Shown: positions 24,052 through 36,228, numbered from the stretch's first letter. The stretch is 64,000 bases of DNA from Ziziphus jujuba (GCF_031755915.1 NC_083390.1:15345001-15409000), one strand, 5' to 3'. Notes: generated by a model from the sequence alone, not told the origin. Made by a program: numbers and translations.

Positions 24052-25510
24052 TCAGGGTAGAACGGGAAGCTCCACTCGGTCAAAAGAAAAGAAATTGACC
24101 CGTCCATGCTCGATGTGACAAAACTTCAAAGGAACTCCCCCACACTGTCTCTCCAGGGCTTCAAGTTCTGCTTTGGATGGTGGATAGCCCCTAGCGAACG
24201 CAACCCATCACAATACAAAACATATATAAATAATATTGGAAAAAAAAAAATGGTATCAGATGTAAAACTAAAAGAAGAGCATGCTGCTTAGAAGCAATAG
24301 GAAAAATAAATTTCAAATAAATTCAAGTTCATATTTTCGTCACACAGACATTATCTGCAATAAACTGAGCACAATTGAAGCAAAGGATTAAAACAATAAT
24401 AATAATACCCAGTAAAGCAGAGAACAAAGCTTGGATCGCCAGGAGAAGACTTTCTAAACTTGCTGTTGGGTAGATAAACATCAAAAACTGGCCTTGCTTC
24501 GTTGATCTGCATTCCATTGAACATTCCAATAATGGAACTTTTGTCTTCTGATTCCGAGTCTGCCAATGCACTTTCTACAGAGCATTTAGAAGAAACACAT
24601 TCATTGCTTCTGTTGACACCCTTCAAGGACCAGGGTACACCATGTCGTCCAACAATGTAACCAAGAGATTTTAGTTGTTTATACGCCTGAAATTGCTCCC
24701 AAGAACACCCATTTTTTCCATTTGCAACCTTTACGTAAATATCTTCTAAGGGAAGAGTGGCATCACAATGATCCAATAGAATTAAAGCCCCTAATTCAGC
24801 CAAAAACCTTTGAAAATTTTATCATTTACCAAAAACCTCCAATCCATTTTAGAAAGTATAAGCGCAAAATTCATCTAAATAATGCCACCCTTCACCTAAA
24901 ACAATTATCTAACAAGTAGGAAATTTTTTTATAAACTTTATTTTAAACATCTCTGACATACTCCCAAAAATGTAATTAACTGAAATGAACTGCATCAATA
25001 AAGTTTTAGGAAACAAAAGTTCACCACTTCACAAACATTTATTTTATCTTTTTCATTGAATTTCTAGAGAAACAGCAACTTACATTAAATAAAAGGAAAG
25101 AAAAATCCTGATCGAGGAGCAATTCACTTACAAAACTTCTTCAATTGAGCAATAGATCATGCCACTACGAGCTATTCCAGTTGTCTTCCAAAGTGAACCC
25201 TTTTGAACTATGACTTCAGCCATTTCCATTTTAGGATTCCAACGGGCCTTTGACACAATGTTCCTGGAACCATATAACAGAATCTCAGAGCTAAGAAACA
25301 ATTTAGTCTCAATTTTTGTCCTTTGTTTTATAAAGCTCAACCTGGATTGCAATTTGGGCACTAAGCCAGAAGCATAGGAATATTCTGCATCATCATCATT
25401 GGCATATTGCCCATGGCTATCATCATCGCTGTCTTCTCCAAATGAACTTTCACACTTCACAACCTCCATCAACCAGTTGTCCAACAAATCTGTTTTGAAG
25501 ATACCAGTAA
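24052..25510 (-). CDS. SEN54: tRNA-splicing endonuclease subunit SEN54
   Basis: SEN54 is a structural subunit of the nuclear enzyme that cuts introns out of pre-tRNAs. Minus-strand exons: 25510-25342, 25263-25132, 24807-24409, 24190-24052, all with GT/AG ends and matching phases; stop TGA at 24052. The N-terminal domain reads SKARWNPKMEMAEVI, KTTGIARSGMIYCSIEEVLF, LAELGALILL, then NGKNGCSWEQFQAYKQL, KSLGYIVGRHGVPWSL. The C-terminal end reads FDVYLPNSKFRKSSPGDPSF, then GYPPSKAELEALERQCGG and FCHIEHGRVNFFSFDRVEL. About 279 residues are assigned. The first exon is unresolved; a weak candidate is ATG-G before GTAAGAG at 27490-27493, which would place a PPR pseudogene inside a 2 kb intron. The 78-nt intron at 25264-25341 is open in frame. 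Confidence 0.85.
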
Positions 25511-25637
25511 CTGAAAGAAGTTAACAAGAAAAATCAAAAGGCAACTCTCCTAAAAAATTATCTGAAAATCACAAACTATTAATAGGCCTCAATCAGCCTA
25601 ATTTGGATTCATAACTTATAAACGCTATGGAATCCAC

Positions 25638-25756
25638 CATAGACCTCAAAAGGAGAGTAACATGATAAATACTGTGAGGACCCAATTTTATAAATGCCCA
25701 TAGACCTCAAAAGGAGAGTAACATGATAAATACTGTGAGGACCCAATTTTATAAAT
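25638..25756. repeat. Tandem duplication, two near-identical 61-bp units
   Basis: 'catagacctcaaaaggagag' and the following 40 bases occur at 25638 and again at 25699. The near-identity suggests a recent slippage event or duplication. It lies upstream of the assigned SEN54 exons, probably in its first intron. Confidence 0.85.
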
Positions 25757-26137
25757 GATATAATCTCCTTTCTAACACATTCATCAAGGAACTTTTAGGC
25801 CTAAAGAAGCATGCCATTCTAGAAAATGGAGAGAAACACTCAAATAACATCATTCAGTCCCCAAAAAACAAGACAAAGAAAACACTAGCTATTAGATACA
25901 TAAGGAGAAAGAAAACTAATAAAAAAAGATAAGAGTTGCATTTAAAAAAGAATTGATCAGTTATTGAAACAAACCTAATCTATTACGTGTAAGGGTATAC
26001 AAGCAGAAAAGAAATATAGAATTCTCACCAACATGGTTGAATCCAATACAGAAACTATTCCAATGCCTAGATTCAAGCCATCAATTTATAATGCAAAGCT
26101 TGCCTGCATAACAAAATAAACAGCTGATGGCCAGAAG

Positions 26138-26900
26138 TCAAAAATTTGCTTGTTCCACTTCTTCAAGAAGTCTCAAACCATTGCCAAAGCAATCACATTT
26201 CTTTCTGTAAGCATCAATTCTGATGTCATAAGTTACAATATTTGGCTTAAAACCTCTTCTAACCATCTCATGGTATAAAAATTCTACTGCTGTAATATCT
26301 CTTGATTCCTTGAACCCTAAAAGCAAGATATCCATGGTCTTTATATCGCGGGAAAATCGCAAATGCATCTTTACGAAGATAGACTGTGCCTCATTTATCT
26401 GCTTTTGTATACAGGATGCCTTAAGAAGTACATGCGTTCATACAAAATTCTGCCCAACAAAAATATCTTTCTTCATCTTTCCAAATGCTTCAAGTATAAC
26501 TTCATAACATTGCAACTTTGAAATCCTTGACAGCATGATAATAATCAATTTAAGAGTAAGCAACGAAGGATGCGTGCTTTTGATTCCCTCCATCAACCCC
26601 CAAGCTTCATCAAAATAGCACATCCTTCTGAGAATGTGCAGTCTATTTCCAAAAGCATCTGAACTTGGATCATTGGGATAGGCAGCATAGAGGCGACTCA
26701 AAACATTCTAAATGAAGATGATGGAAATGGGTCATGCTCAAGAAGGGTAGGCTGAAGTGCTTGATTAGGGAAAGGATGATTATTAATAACTCTAACAATC
26801 CTTTCAAGTTCCAATTTTGTTTCCAAAGATAGATTGAATCGGCTAAATTATCTAACAAAAAATTGAAAGATCGAGGACGGCTTATGAAGGATTTGCGCAA
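26138..26900 (-). pseudogene. Pentatricopeptide repeat protein pseudogene
   Basis: Minus-strand fragments in different frames read in order: RIVRVINNHPFPNQALQPTL (near 26795), SRLYAAYPNDPSSDAFGNRL, LRRMCYFDEAWGLMEGIKST, HPSLLTLKLIIIMLSRISKL, FGKMKKDIFVG, then after a stop and frameshift MDILLLGFKESRDITAVEFL, YHEMVRRGFKPNIVTYDIRI and GLRLLEEVEQANF. This is the helical PPR pattern, and from memory it resembles the At3g61360-type P-class organellar PPR proteins. Stops and frameshifts break it, and the C-terminal repeats and the N-terminal targeting region are missing. P-class PPR proteins bind organellar RNA; this copy cannot be made. Confidence 0.8.
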
Positions 26901-27760
26901 GTTTTATGAGGGATTTGAGCAAGTAGATTAAATCTCTTTAATATTAACCATTACAGCATTTCCTCCTCAAAGTGGTTAGATACAGGTACAACTCAGGCAA
27001 TTTGAAACTCCCATTAGAACTGGCAAGGCCCCATTAATCCCAACACCATATTAATCATAAGCATACAAAATCACATATATTGAGTATTTTAGGACAACAA
27101 TTTGGATTTCAGATTGGAACACAATCTAGCCTGTTGAGATTTTGCCCAAGTACATTAATAATGAGCTACAAGGTTGACACTTAAATCTACATGAAACAAA
27201 ATAACCACATTCACCTTCTAATATTATATGCAAATTAGGGTCAACTTATCAAAGCATAATCCAAAAATAAATAAATAAATTATTGAAGAGAAACTTAGTT
27301 TAAGTTTACATACGTGATTAGCTTAAAGCTTGGCAGAATTCAGCAACTCAAATGAAATTCTGGACCGAAAGGTAAAACTTCGAAGAGCTGAAAAATGAGA
27401 AACAATAAAATTACAAAATTTCATAAATTATTCTGCCTCTATGTCACTAAGGACTTTGAAAAGCCATAGAAAATTAGTAGCACTCTTACCCATAATAAAA
27501 TATGAGAAATTATTGAAGAAAGAATTATCAAAAAAGTGAAACAGAAATGGTAGCAGAAAAGAAGGTGGGCTAAGAAAGGACGAACATCGAAGAAGCAGCA
27601 AGAAGCAAACACTTTTTTTTTTTGGTGGGGGGGAGGAAAAAAAAAAAAAAAAAAAGCCCTTCTACAACCTTTTTACGAGAAGCCCAAATCAAAACTTGAG
27701 TGCTAGCTGGTATCGAGCTTCTTTTGCTGTAAGCGTTAGAACTCTTTGCAAACCTTCTGT

Positions 27761-27763
<3 letters not shown>
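26901..27763. other. Spacer, no gene seen
   Basis: AT-rich DNA with G and A homopolymer runs near 27625-27654. Possible 5' flank or first intron of SEN54. No other feature was recognised. Confidence 0.4.

Positions 27764-27764
<1 letters not shown>

Positions 27765-27829
<65 letters not shown>
27765..27829. repeat. (TC)n microsatellite
   Basis: An uninterrupted TC run of about 65 bases. It creates a Ser/Leu-rich open frame that is not a gene. Confidence 0.95.
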
Positions 27830-27833
<4 letters not shown>

Positions 27834-27903
27834 TTTCGAATTGTAGTCTTATTCTCTCTCTGTTTTGCTCAGTTTGGATGAATTTGGGAGTGAAAATTAA
27901 TGG

Positions 27904-28314
27904 AAAAATCTGGTAAATTCTGAAGCTTTGTCAGAAAAACAAAAATGGAGAATAAGAATATATACATGAAAAACTAGAAAGTTAAATCAGCGTTGCAATT
28001 AAGCAATGCGAGTTGAACAGATTGTAGGTGTGGGTCTCTGTGAGACGGAGTTAGGTCTCTGGGGTTTATTGAGAAGACCAAGGGAAATTGGGAAATGGGA
28101 TTTGGGACTGTTCAATAGTCTCAAGCTCAAAGAAGAAAATCTGGTAGAATCCTGAAGCTTTTGTTTTTTCAGTGAAACATACAAATAATATATTGAGAGA
28201 GTATTGAATAAGAACAAATTACAGAAAAAATTCAAATCCGCGACGTCTCTGAGAGACGGAGGTAGGTCTAGGGTGTATGAAGACAAGCCATGTGAAATTG
28301 GGAAATTGGGAGTG
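27904..28314. repeat. Diverged tandem duplication of a ~200-bp unit
   Basis: Unit 1 (from 27904) and unit 2 (from 28136) share the order 'aaaatctggta', 'ctgaagctt', 'gagacggag', 'taggtct' and 'gaaattgggaaat'. Spacing differs by small indels. No protein was recognised; it may be an old duplicated promoter or leader. Confidence 0.6.
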
Positions 28315-29141
28315 GTAAGTGACGTTTGGAAGAAGCGACACCGTTTTTGAAACATTCTTCTTCTTCTTTTTATTTTATGTAATTTTAATTAATGATAAGC
28401 AAAGATGAAAGAGATTTTTTCTTTTAACTGTCTGGTAATAAATTTAAAATAAGTTTGAAGGTTTAAACTGTATAATTTATTTAAGAAGATGTGTTTAATT
28501 TAGAATTTTTTTCATAAATAATAAAAATAATAATAATTTATTTTTTCTTTTTTTTTTTTCTGGTAAATATATTTTTTTATGTTTTAAAAAAGTACATATT
28601 AAAAAAAAATAACAAATATAATTTGTTCATTTATTTATTTTTTGGATGAATGTCTAAGTCGTTTTTTAGAAAGATTTTTTATTTAAAAAGACATTTTCTA
28701 CAAAAATTATATCCTTAAAAGAACTTATTAATAAAAATGGTAGTTTAACATCAGAAAACTACTCAATTAGATTTGAAAGTTGTGATTTGGATTTTAACAA
28801 ATTTTGTTTTCAGAGTCCCATGGCACAAATGCACATTGTATGGCACCAATGCAGAGTTCTGATACAGTGTTAATGATACAATTAGGAAGTATTATTTTAT
28901 TTAAAAAAGATTCTTAAAAAGGGCATCATCATTCTCTTTTTGGCTTTGCTTGTTTTATTTTCCACTATATATTAAGCTATGAATATAGTTGTTTATGTAT
29001 TTATTTTTCATCTAAAAAACTGCTTCTTTGTTGTTGATGGAATTCCCATTTTTACTTTCTTGTTCTGACCAAACGTCTAAAATAGAATATACATAATTTC
29101 ATATAAAATTCCTAAGCACCATAATATAAATGTATGTGTGT

Positions 29142-29181
<40 letters not shown>

Positions 29182-29299
29182 TAACGAAACTCCATTGATT
29201 TGTGCAAGTAATTATTATTGTATCGACTTTTTCTACTTCAGCAAAGCATTAAACACTTAAAATAAATTACAAATAAACGGAGACAAGTAGCTTCAAAAG
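28315..29299. other. AT-rich spacer with (TA)n, no gene seen
   Basis: A TA run covers 29144-29175. No coding pattern was seen. Confidence 0.5.
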
Positions 29300-29304
29300 T
29301 TATC

Positions 29305-29440
29305 ATGAGCAGTGTCACATATCAAAACTATCTAGTTAATCGGTTTTTCTTCCTTTATTTTTTTTCCAATCACAAGCTGGAACAATCTCATCACGTATAT
29401 CCCTCACACCCGGCCAACGCATCAAGAATTTATATTAATT
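29305..29440 (-). pseudogene. Remnant of a COBW-gene exon (copy of exon 8)
   Basis: Matches 41435-41560, which is exon 8 of the intact COBW gene, in the same orientation. Shared blocks are 'tttttccaatcac', 'agctggaacaatctcat' and 'tatttccctcac'/'tatatccctcac'. Translation keeps VREI...EIVPA.DWKK but then hits stops. The remainder of that gene was not found nearby. Confidence 0.75.
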
Positions 29441-31529
29441 ATATAAATATATGTGTGTACGCGTCTGTAATGTTTTACAGACACTAGACGTACGTATTTG
29501 TGTAGTTTATACAGAAATTAGTATGGACTCCCACAAATTCCAGCTGACAGGAAAGCTGATGTCAAGAAAATAAGATTTCCCTTAGCTTCCTAGTATTGCG
29601 GTTAAGGCTAAACAAAATGAGTTCGTTGGTTTTGTCTCAATTGTTCTTTACTACTACAGCTACTACCTTTCTTCCATTCAACCATTGTCTTATTTATTTA
29701 TTTAGTTATAGAAACAAGCATAAAAGAAGATTGTTAAGAAAATTTACAGAAGATCTAATCAAAGCTTACAAAATGAGATTGCTGAAGGCCTGAAGCTACT
29801 GTTTTCAGATGGTTAAGACTTTCCTGTGTATCCCATGTTTATGTGGTTTGGTAATTTTCAGATCCATTTATTTCTCTCTTATATTAGGAGAAAAACCTAA
29901 AAGAAAGTGCAAAATCAATCTGATTATGATGGTCTATGTACATGCTGTTGCACCATCCACTGGGACAATTATAGGCTGTTGACTTTCCTTCAGTGCTACT
30001 AGGTGTTAAGATAATCACTAATTTTTCATGATAATCTTAACACATAGATTGATCATCTAAGTGTTTACTTCTGGTTTCATGATAACCACTGTTACTTTAC
30101 TTGTTGCTTGGACTTGAAGAAACCTCAAAAGTCTTCCTGTCCAACAAATATAACTGTTTGAATTCACCTTGGAAGTTTTTAATTTTACGTTTAATGCTTG
30201 TTCACCATGCCTCATAAATCTCAAAAATCGGACTAAACAAGTAAGCGATTAAATGATATATCTTTTTTTCACTGATTGAATGGAAAATAGAAGAAGAAAA
30301 AATATATAGTTTTTGTTTAAATGATGAAGTCTGTATAATTTTGGGATCAACTTGATGATTTTACCTGCGGCTGTGTGTAATGTAACTCCCTTACAATTTT
30401 GACTGCATGATCTATTTGTTTTGTGGGGTACATATGGTTCCCATTGGAATTGACACGGGGTTGTGGAGTTCATTGTTTGGTAATAATTATTTTCTTGCTG
30501 TTGATGGCAGAGTAAAAGATATGATTAGACATTAACAATGCCATAGATGAGACGAGAAAGATCAAGGAATTGGTAATATAAGGTATTAAGTTTTCCTTTA
30601 TAGCTTTAACTTTAATGTATCTACATACAGTAACCATATCTTTGTGTATGGTTGTGGTTAATTACTACAGAAGAAATTGAAGATTCAAGAAAAATAACTC
30701 ATTTCTTTGATGTAAAATTTTTTGAAGCAAGCTGATGATGCTATAATTATGGCCACCAATGCTACTACAGCAGTATTGAACAAGAAGAAAATGGCAGCAA
30801 CAGATGATTTCTTCAAATTTATTGGTGTACATTTTTTTCATGTTCAATTCTACATCTGAAGATTTATTAGAATTTTTAATTTTCTTCATCAAAAAAACAT
30901 GTTTCTAGTTCTTCTTTTCCACTTCGCATGACAGATAAGGAACTTTTCTGCAGTAGTCAAAGCTTTCATAACAACTTTGATCAACTTCCACGTAATAAAG
31001 CTTGACTTTCTAAAGGCAATTTACTGATTTAGAGGAATTAGGGTGAATACTTTGAGTCTGCTGTTGCATATATCTGTGGCATTCCATTGTAAGTGCTGTT
31101 CTAACGCTGGCAATGAAGCTGGTATAGTTTTTTAGTTTACTAGTTTCTATGCTAGGCATGGTGGTTTAGGTACTGCAATCGTTAGTTTACTGTTCATACA
31201 GTAGGAATGAGAAACTTGTAATATTTGCTTCTGAATTTGATTGAACCTAAGCGATGGAACACATTTGGAAAAAAAAAAAATTATTTTCTGATATATTTAT
31301 GCTTATTTGCAATAGTTCATACTAGTTATCTGCCAGAGGATACAAATTCTATTTGGATGACAAAGTCATTTGCAATGGATCTATAGTAATTTCTTAGTGT
31401 ATGTAGTTCTTAATATTAATATTCTATAATATGATTGTAGTAAGTATTTTGAAATAATATAAATCAAAAAGTTTCTCATGGTAAAGATTAGTTGAATAAT
31501 TTTAATAGATTAAAATAGAAGAATTAGTT
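29441..31529. other. Spacer, no gene seen
   Basis: No coding region or RNA gene was recognised. Only short frames without family resemblance occur. Its position between the COBW and heparanase fragments suggests decayed duplicate DNA, but I could not align it. Confidence 0.4.
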
Positions 31530-31790
31530 CGACCATGAGCAACAAATCCCTTTGGAACCACACTTGAACAAAATGCAACATAAACATTATTAATCTACAA
31601 GGAAGCAAAACAAAGAATGAAACTAGAGGATGGAAAGGTAGCCTTACAGCCAAGTGCAAATGTTTCATAATTGGCATGCCATAAACTTCCCTGGTAGATA
31701 AACAAAGCAAAGCCAAATTGGATCAATAATTTATATATGCTTTAATATCTGGTTGAGATTGAAATGGCTTACAACTTTTGGTGGGGGGAA
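31530..31790 (-). repeat. Copy of heparanase upstream DNA (copy B)
   Basis: Aligns with 5310-5550 ('gatggaaaggtag', 'cataattggcat', 'ttggatcaataattt', 'gagattgaaatggctt') and with the 5' flank of the intact heparanase-like gene, in the same orientation. Exon 1 itself is not preserved here. Confidence 0.65.
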
Positions 31791-32470
31791 CCAAGTAAGA
31801 CTCTGAGAGGAAGCAAATCTTTTTCTTTAAATCTTCTGCAATTTTGTAGCTGTTAGTTTACTGAATTTTTTTATTCCTAATTACTTTTTTATACATAGCT
31901 ACGAACCCAATCACTTTTTCAAATTCACAATTCTCTAATTTCTTTTCGGAACTACATTTCTTTCAGCCCTAGAGTTGAGTAATAAAATAAAATAAAATAA
32001 AAACCCTTTTGTTCTCGAATTAATTTCTTAATATTTGTTTATTTTACTTTATTTATTTTTATTTTTGCTACATTTTTACAATTACACTATGTTTGGCTTC
32101 AAATTTTGTAAAATTACCATTCAAATAAAGCAACATAGCTTTTCGGCCTCCTCACGCTGACTCAGTCAAAACCAACAACCCATGATTCTTATTGGATATA
32201 CCCATTCCACCGCCTTTCAAACCCAACGGTCATATATGTTACTTTCCTACCCACTTCACTCTCTTTTTCTCTCTGCTCTGCCCTTCTCTACTTTCCAATT
32301 TTCTTCTTCTTCCTTTACGCGGTTCCAATAATTACCATCTCCACCGCCATTGCTATAACATTAACTGCTACTCCTTCACTCTCTCTTGTTCTCTTTCTCT
32401 CACGCTCTCTCTGTTCTCTGTTTTGCATTCATTCCGCCATTAACAGCAATCCCTTGTGATCACACAACCC

Positions 32471-33076
32471 ATGATCTGGGAAGCGATGGAGTTGAAGAGG
32501 AGGCGAGAAAAAGAAAGAGAAGCTTCACGCGCTGCTCTACTCCGACTGGAAAGAATCATTGAGTTTGAAAGCAGTGAAGAGATCGAGTTAAGGCGAAAAA
32601 GAGAGAGGGAAGCCTCTCGCATGGCTTTGGACCAACTCGAAAAAAGCGTGGTGTTCGAAGACAATCTTCAAATCGAGATGGAAATCAGGAATATGTGTCG
32701 CGCTTCTCCTTACTATCATGTATTCGGCCGAAACCCATTAAATGGGCTGGGCTTGTTTCTCAAGCGTGATGATGAGGAGGTCATCATCGATCATACAACC
32801 AACGAGCCCAAGTCTTTCGGTGGCCAAATCATCAATGGCAGCGCCGATCAAACCTCGTCGTCGACACAATTGTCACCAAGAAAGGCTGCTAGGGTTTCCA
32901 TGTTGAAGTCCCGCTTTATGGACGTGATCTCCAAGTCACAGCAGCAACTCGGCCTTCTTGATCGCGGCATTCAAGATTTGAACAAACAAAAGCAGCCGAT
33001 GATCAACTCAAGGCGCTGCTGTATCAAAACCAAGGCTACCATTCAAGCTCCAATTGGAAGTGCTACAATAGCATAG
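32471..33076 (+). CDS. Bromodomain-less protein resembling the C-terminal region of GTE-type BET factors
   Basis: Single-exon frame of 201 residues from the ATG at 32471 (an alternative ATG at 32486 starts MELKRR). It begins with two charged helical repeats (RREKEREASRAALLRLERII and RKREREASRMALDQLEKSVV), then FEDNLQIEMEI, RNPLNGLGLFLKRDD, a Ser/Thr-rich linker, and a second block AARVSMLKSRFMDVI. Plant GTE (BET) factors carry an EREAAR..AL..ME-type helix followed by an RNPLE.LGL.. motif after their bromodomain and NET domain; here both domains are absent. In GTE factors the LKSRF-like block precedes the charged helix as far as I recall, so the order looks swapped. A pyrimidine-rich leader lies upstream. 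Function unknown; possibly a nuclear coiled-coil protein. A near copy is at 20056. Confidence 0.6.
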   Translation: MIWEAMELKRRREKEREASRAALLRLERIIEFESSEEIELRRKREREASRMALDQLEKSVVFEDNLQIEMEIRNMCRASPYYHVFGRNPLNGLGLFLKRDDEEVIIDHTTNEPKSFGGQIINGSADQTSSSTQLSPRKAARVSMLKSRFMDVISKSQQQLGLLDRGIQDLNKQKQPMINSRRCCIKTKATIQAPIGSATIA

Positions 33077-33616
33077 TAATCAACTGTTGTTAAAGTGTTT
33101 TACCACAACCCAAAAAGTATTGATTTTTTGACCCACTACACATTCAATGGTGTTGGTTGAATGTGTTGTATATCAATTTTGTGTACATTGGAATTGTTTT
33201 TAGTTTATCAGCTCAGACTCTGTTTTATAACAATCAATAAGTAAACGCATTGTTCATCCACTTTCAATCGGCTCTGTTGTCCTCTTATGGTTTGTTATTT
33301 ATTTATTTTTTTTAATTATCTTTTTTAGTAATACCTGCTTGCTATTTTATACATTAGAAGAAATTTAATTCCAAACAAAAGGCTTGAAGACAGCAAAGTC
33401 TCATAGACGTCCAATAATTCTTAGTTCCTATCCAATCAGATTTGTGGGTTTTTCTGTGTATAGTTCTTAGTTAACGAGTGCTTAGCCATATTAGTTTAAT
33501 AATTTATTGGCCGGAAATTAATGACAGGTCTAATTAACAGTAAATTCGTGTGCTTGCAAGTTTGATTAAATTTAATTGAATTCTTTAACAACAGCACATA
33601 TGGCAATTAAGGATCT
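33077..33616. other. Intergenic spacer between convergent genes
   Basis: 3' flanks of the GTE-like gene (+) and the heparanase-like gene (-). An 'aataa' element near 33236 could serve polyadenylation on the plus strand. No other feature was seen. Confidence 0.5.
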
Positions 33617-36228
33617 CTAAGCACATGTAGCAGCCTTAAAATCCTTAAGAACCACAAATACAAAAGAATCAGGCACAACCCTTATTGAGGATGAACTATC
33701 AACGAGAACTGGCTCCAAACTAGGGATATCCAGTGAATCAGTCAGCTTCAGAGGTGTTCCATTCAGTAGAACCACATCACTTTGAATATCACCATCTTTG
33801 GGAGTCAAATGGTATTCTTCTCTTTGTATTGAACCCCCAACTTGCTCTGGATACAGATTGAAATCGTTCTCAATTGAGACGTCGAAATAGGTAGAGTTTG
33901 ACATGTTGATCAAAAGTAGAGTAACGCCCGGCTGGAAAACAGAGTTTTGAATCGGTTAACAAGTTTTCAAACAATGAATTTCATATCCTATTCATAGACC
34001 AACAAGAAAAATAGAGTTGAATTTCAAGTTATAATGCATTTTTCTTACATGATTTCTTGAACAATGAGAATAAGCCCGTAAATATGGAGAGCCTTGGTGT
34101 TTAGTAGACAGCACTTTCTTTCCCATTAACCGATGCCACAGAAGCGCACTAATAGGAAAGCATGAAAGTAGTTGGACAATATCAACAAGGATGATAAGCT
34201 AAATAAATAATTTTGAAGTATCTTCGTAAACTTAAGTTTGAGATTCTAACCCATAATAATCTGGATTGGGAATAAATGTTTCTTTACTAAGAAGACCATA
34301 GTTCCCCCCAACTAAAGTTTGTCTGCAGAAAACCTTATGGTCGAAGGTTGATGTCATGCCAAGTTGGTCCAAATACCTAAATTTCTCTCTCCTTCAAGTT
34401 AGTCTCCATACATGTTTCATAAAGGCAAGCAAACATTGTTTAAAAATATGAGTAGGAGGGGTACTAACCAGAAACCATCAACAAAGGTATGTGAAACATT
34501 TTTGCCACCGCTATTATAAGCTCCACCTGATTCCCCAACCCATGCGCCTGCCCATGGTCCAAAGTCCTTGATAGACTTGGAGACATCAGCATATGTCTGT
34601 GCAATCTGGTTCAGATAGTATGGATCTTGAATATTGTTGATAAGATTGCGGTCAACACCTATAACCATGATTTTGTTTAGCTCCAAAAAGAATCAATTTC
34701 AAATTGCAAGGGAGTACCACAATAGCATTTGGTGGTTTAGGTTCATTAAAGTGCAGAAGAGTACAAATATACCTGCACCAAGATTGTAGATGTGATGTGT
34801 CAAACCATCAACTACATCTGGCCCCGAGACCTGTAGGAAGGTATTAAACCATTTTTCATCATAAAAACCACCAGGACCTAACACCTTTGGTCTTCTAGAG
34901 GCATCCGGGTACAATTCTTTCACTAGATTCTTCAGCTCAATCATGTCCTTCCCATATTGTTCACTTTCCACCCTTGCTGCGATTCCAGACCCACAGAGTT
35001 CATTTCCTGAGAACAAGTAATTGATATGTAATTGCAATATGTTGTATTGTTAAATGAGAAAGCTTCATAATTCAATGTGCAGCCATATTTACCAAGTTCG
35101 TAGGAATCAATCGTGTATCCTTTTGATATAGTGTACTCCATAAGCTCACGGGCATTTTGAGGGTTCCATTTACCTACCCAAAGCACTTTGTCTTCTTGGG
35201 ACTGTTTCCTTCCATAAAGGGCATTCAACCCAAAGGTCATTTTTGCTCTGCCATAAAAGATAAATTATTTACTGGCTCCTTACTCATATTTTTAAATATG
35301 GAAAAGAGTTAGTAAATATACTTACCCTGTTTCGTTAAATAAGTGATTGAGCTCGTCCCATCTCTTCTGGGGAAGGCAACCATTGCTAAATCCAAATAGA
35401 CCACTGGTTTTTGTAAACTCAGGGCATTCTTCTTTAGCTGCATTTCCAACATTGTACACTACCTGATCTTCCAATGAACCTCCAACTCTGATCCTAAGAG
35501 AATTGAATGCTGATTTTTTATTTTTTTATTTTTTTCCCAAATAGTAAGAAGTTAGAATAGCACTTTTGAAGATCCCAAAACAAAAAGAAAAAACAGACAA
35601 GGCCAAAAATACAAACTTAGGGAAGCTACAAGCTTTTAACTCATCAATTATTCTCTATGATTCCAAATCTATTTATTTATTATGCGGTCGTGACAGTACT
35701 AGTGATTAATGTAACAGACTGTGGAAGATCAAAGAGAGATGAAATGAATAAGAAATGTCAAAATGGAGTCAATTTGGCACCTAACCATCCATCATTGAGT
35801 TATTACGAATTCTATAATTTTTTATTTATTCATCTTAGCTATAATTTGACCACATAACTCCTTTAAAAACTTACCCTTGATGGCATTTGACAGAACCTTG
35901 CTTTTCAAATCCTGCAAAATATTGAAAATTGCCACAAAGGTTAGCGCAACAAACCGGGGGACAAAGGAGAAAATGAAGATGATGATGATGATGAAGATGA
36001 TGATGATGATAATAATAGTTGTACCATATTGAGAATGCCAGATTCAATCCATGAACAATCATTGTAATCACATTTCTCATTAGGCCACCAGTCCAAGGTT
36101 GCACATATAAAATTGTCATCTGTTTTGGCTATTGAGGTTTCTCCTCTAATTGTAACTTCTATATTATCAGCAAAACAAAATGAAAACCATGATACAAGGA
36201 AACAACACAATATTACTCTCAACTCCAT
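33617..36228 (-). CDS. Heparanase-like protein (GH79 glycosidase)
   Basis: Plant GH79 enzymes (AtGUS type) are secreted retaining beta-glucuronidases acting on arabinogalactan proteins in the cell wall. Nine minus-strand exons: 36228-36025, 35911-35875, 35509-35326, 35247-35093, 35006-34773, 34658-34469, 34376-34251, 34148-34049, 33931-33617. They sum to 1545 nt, giving 514 residues with no break. A signal peptide (MELRVILCCFLVSWFSFCFA) is followed by FICATLDWWPNEKCDY, IRVGGSLEDQVVY, GCLPQKRWDEL, SYELGNELCGSG with the acid/base Glu196, LTHHIYNLGAG, and AWVGESGGAYNSGG with the nucleophile Glu314. Both catalytic residues are intact. The ATG at 36228 is favoured over the in-frame one at 36276 because a TATA-like 'tatataatg' lies between. 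Intron 1 has a GAT microsatellite (35974-36017). Confidence 0.95.

Noticed and set aside
27999..28355. 118-codon minus-strand frame
   Set aside because: Falls across a diverged tandem repeat and is interrupted relative to the other unit. No protein family recognised.
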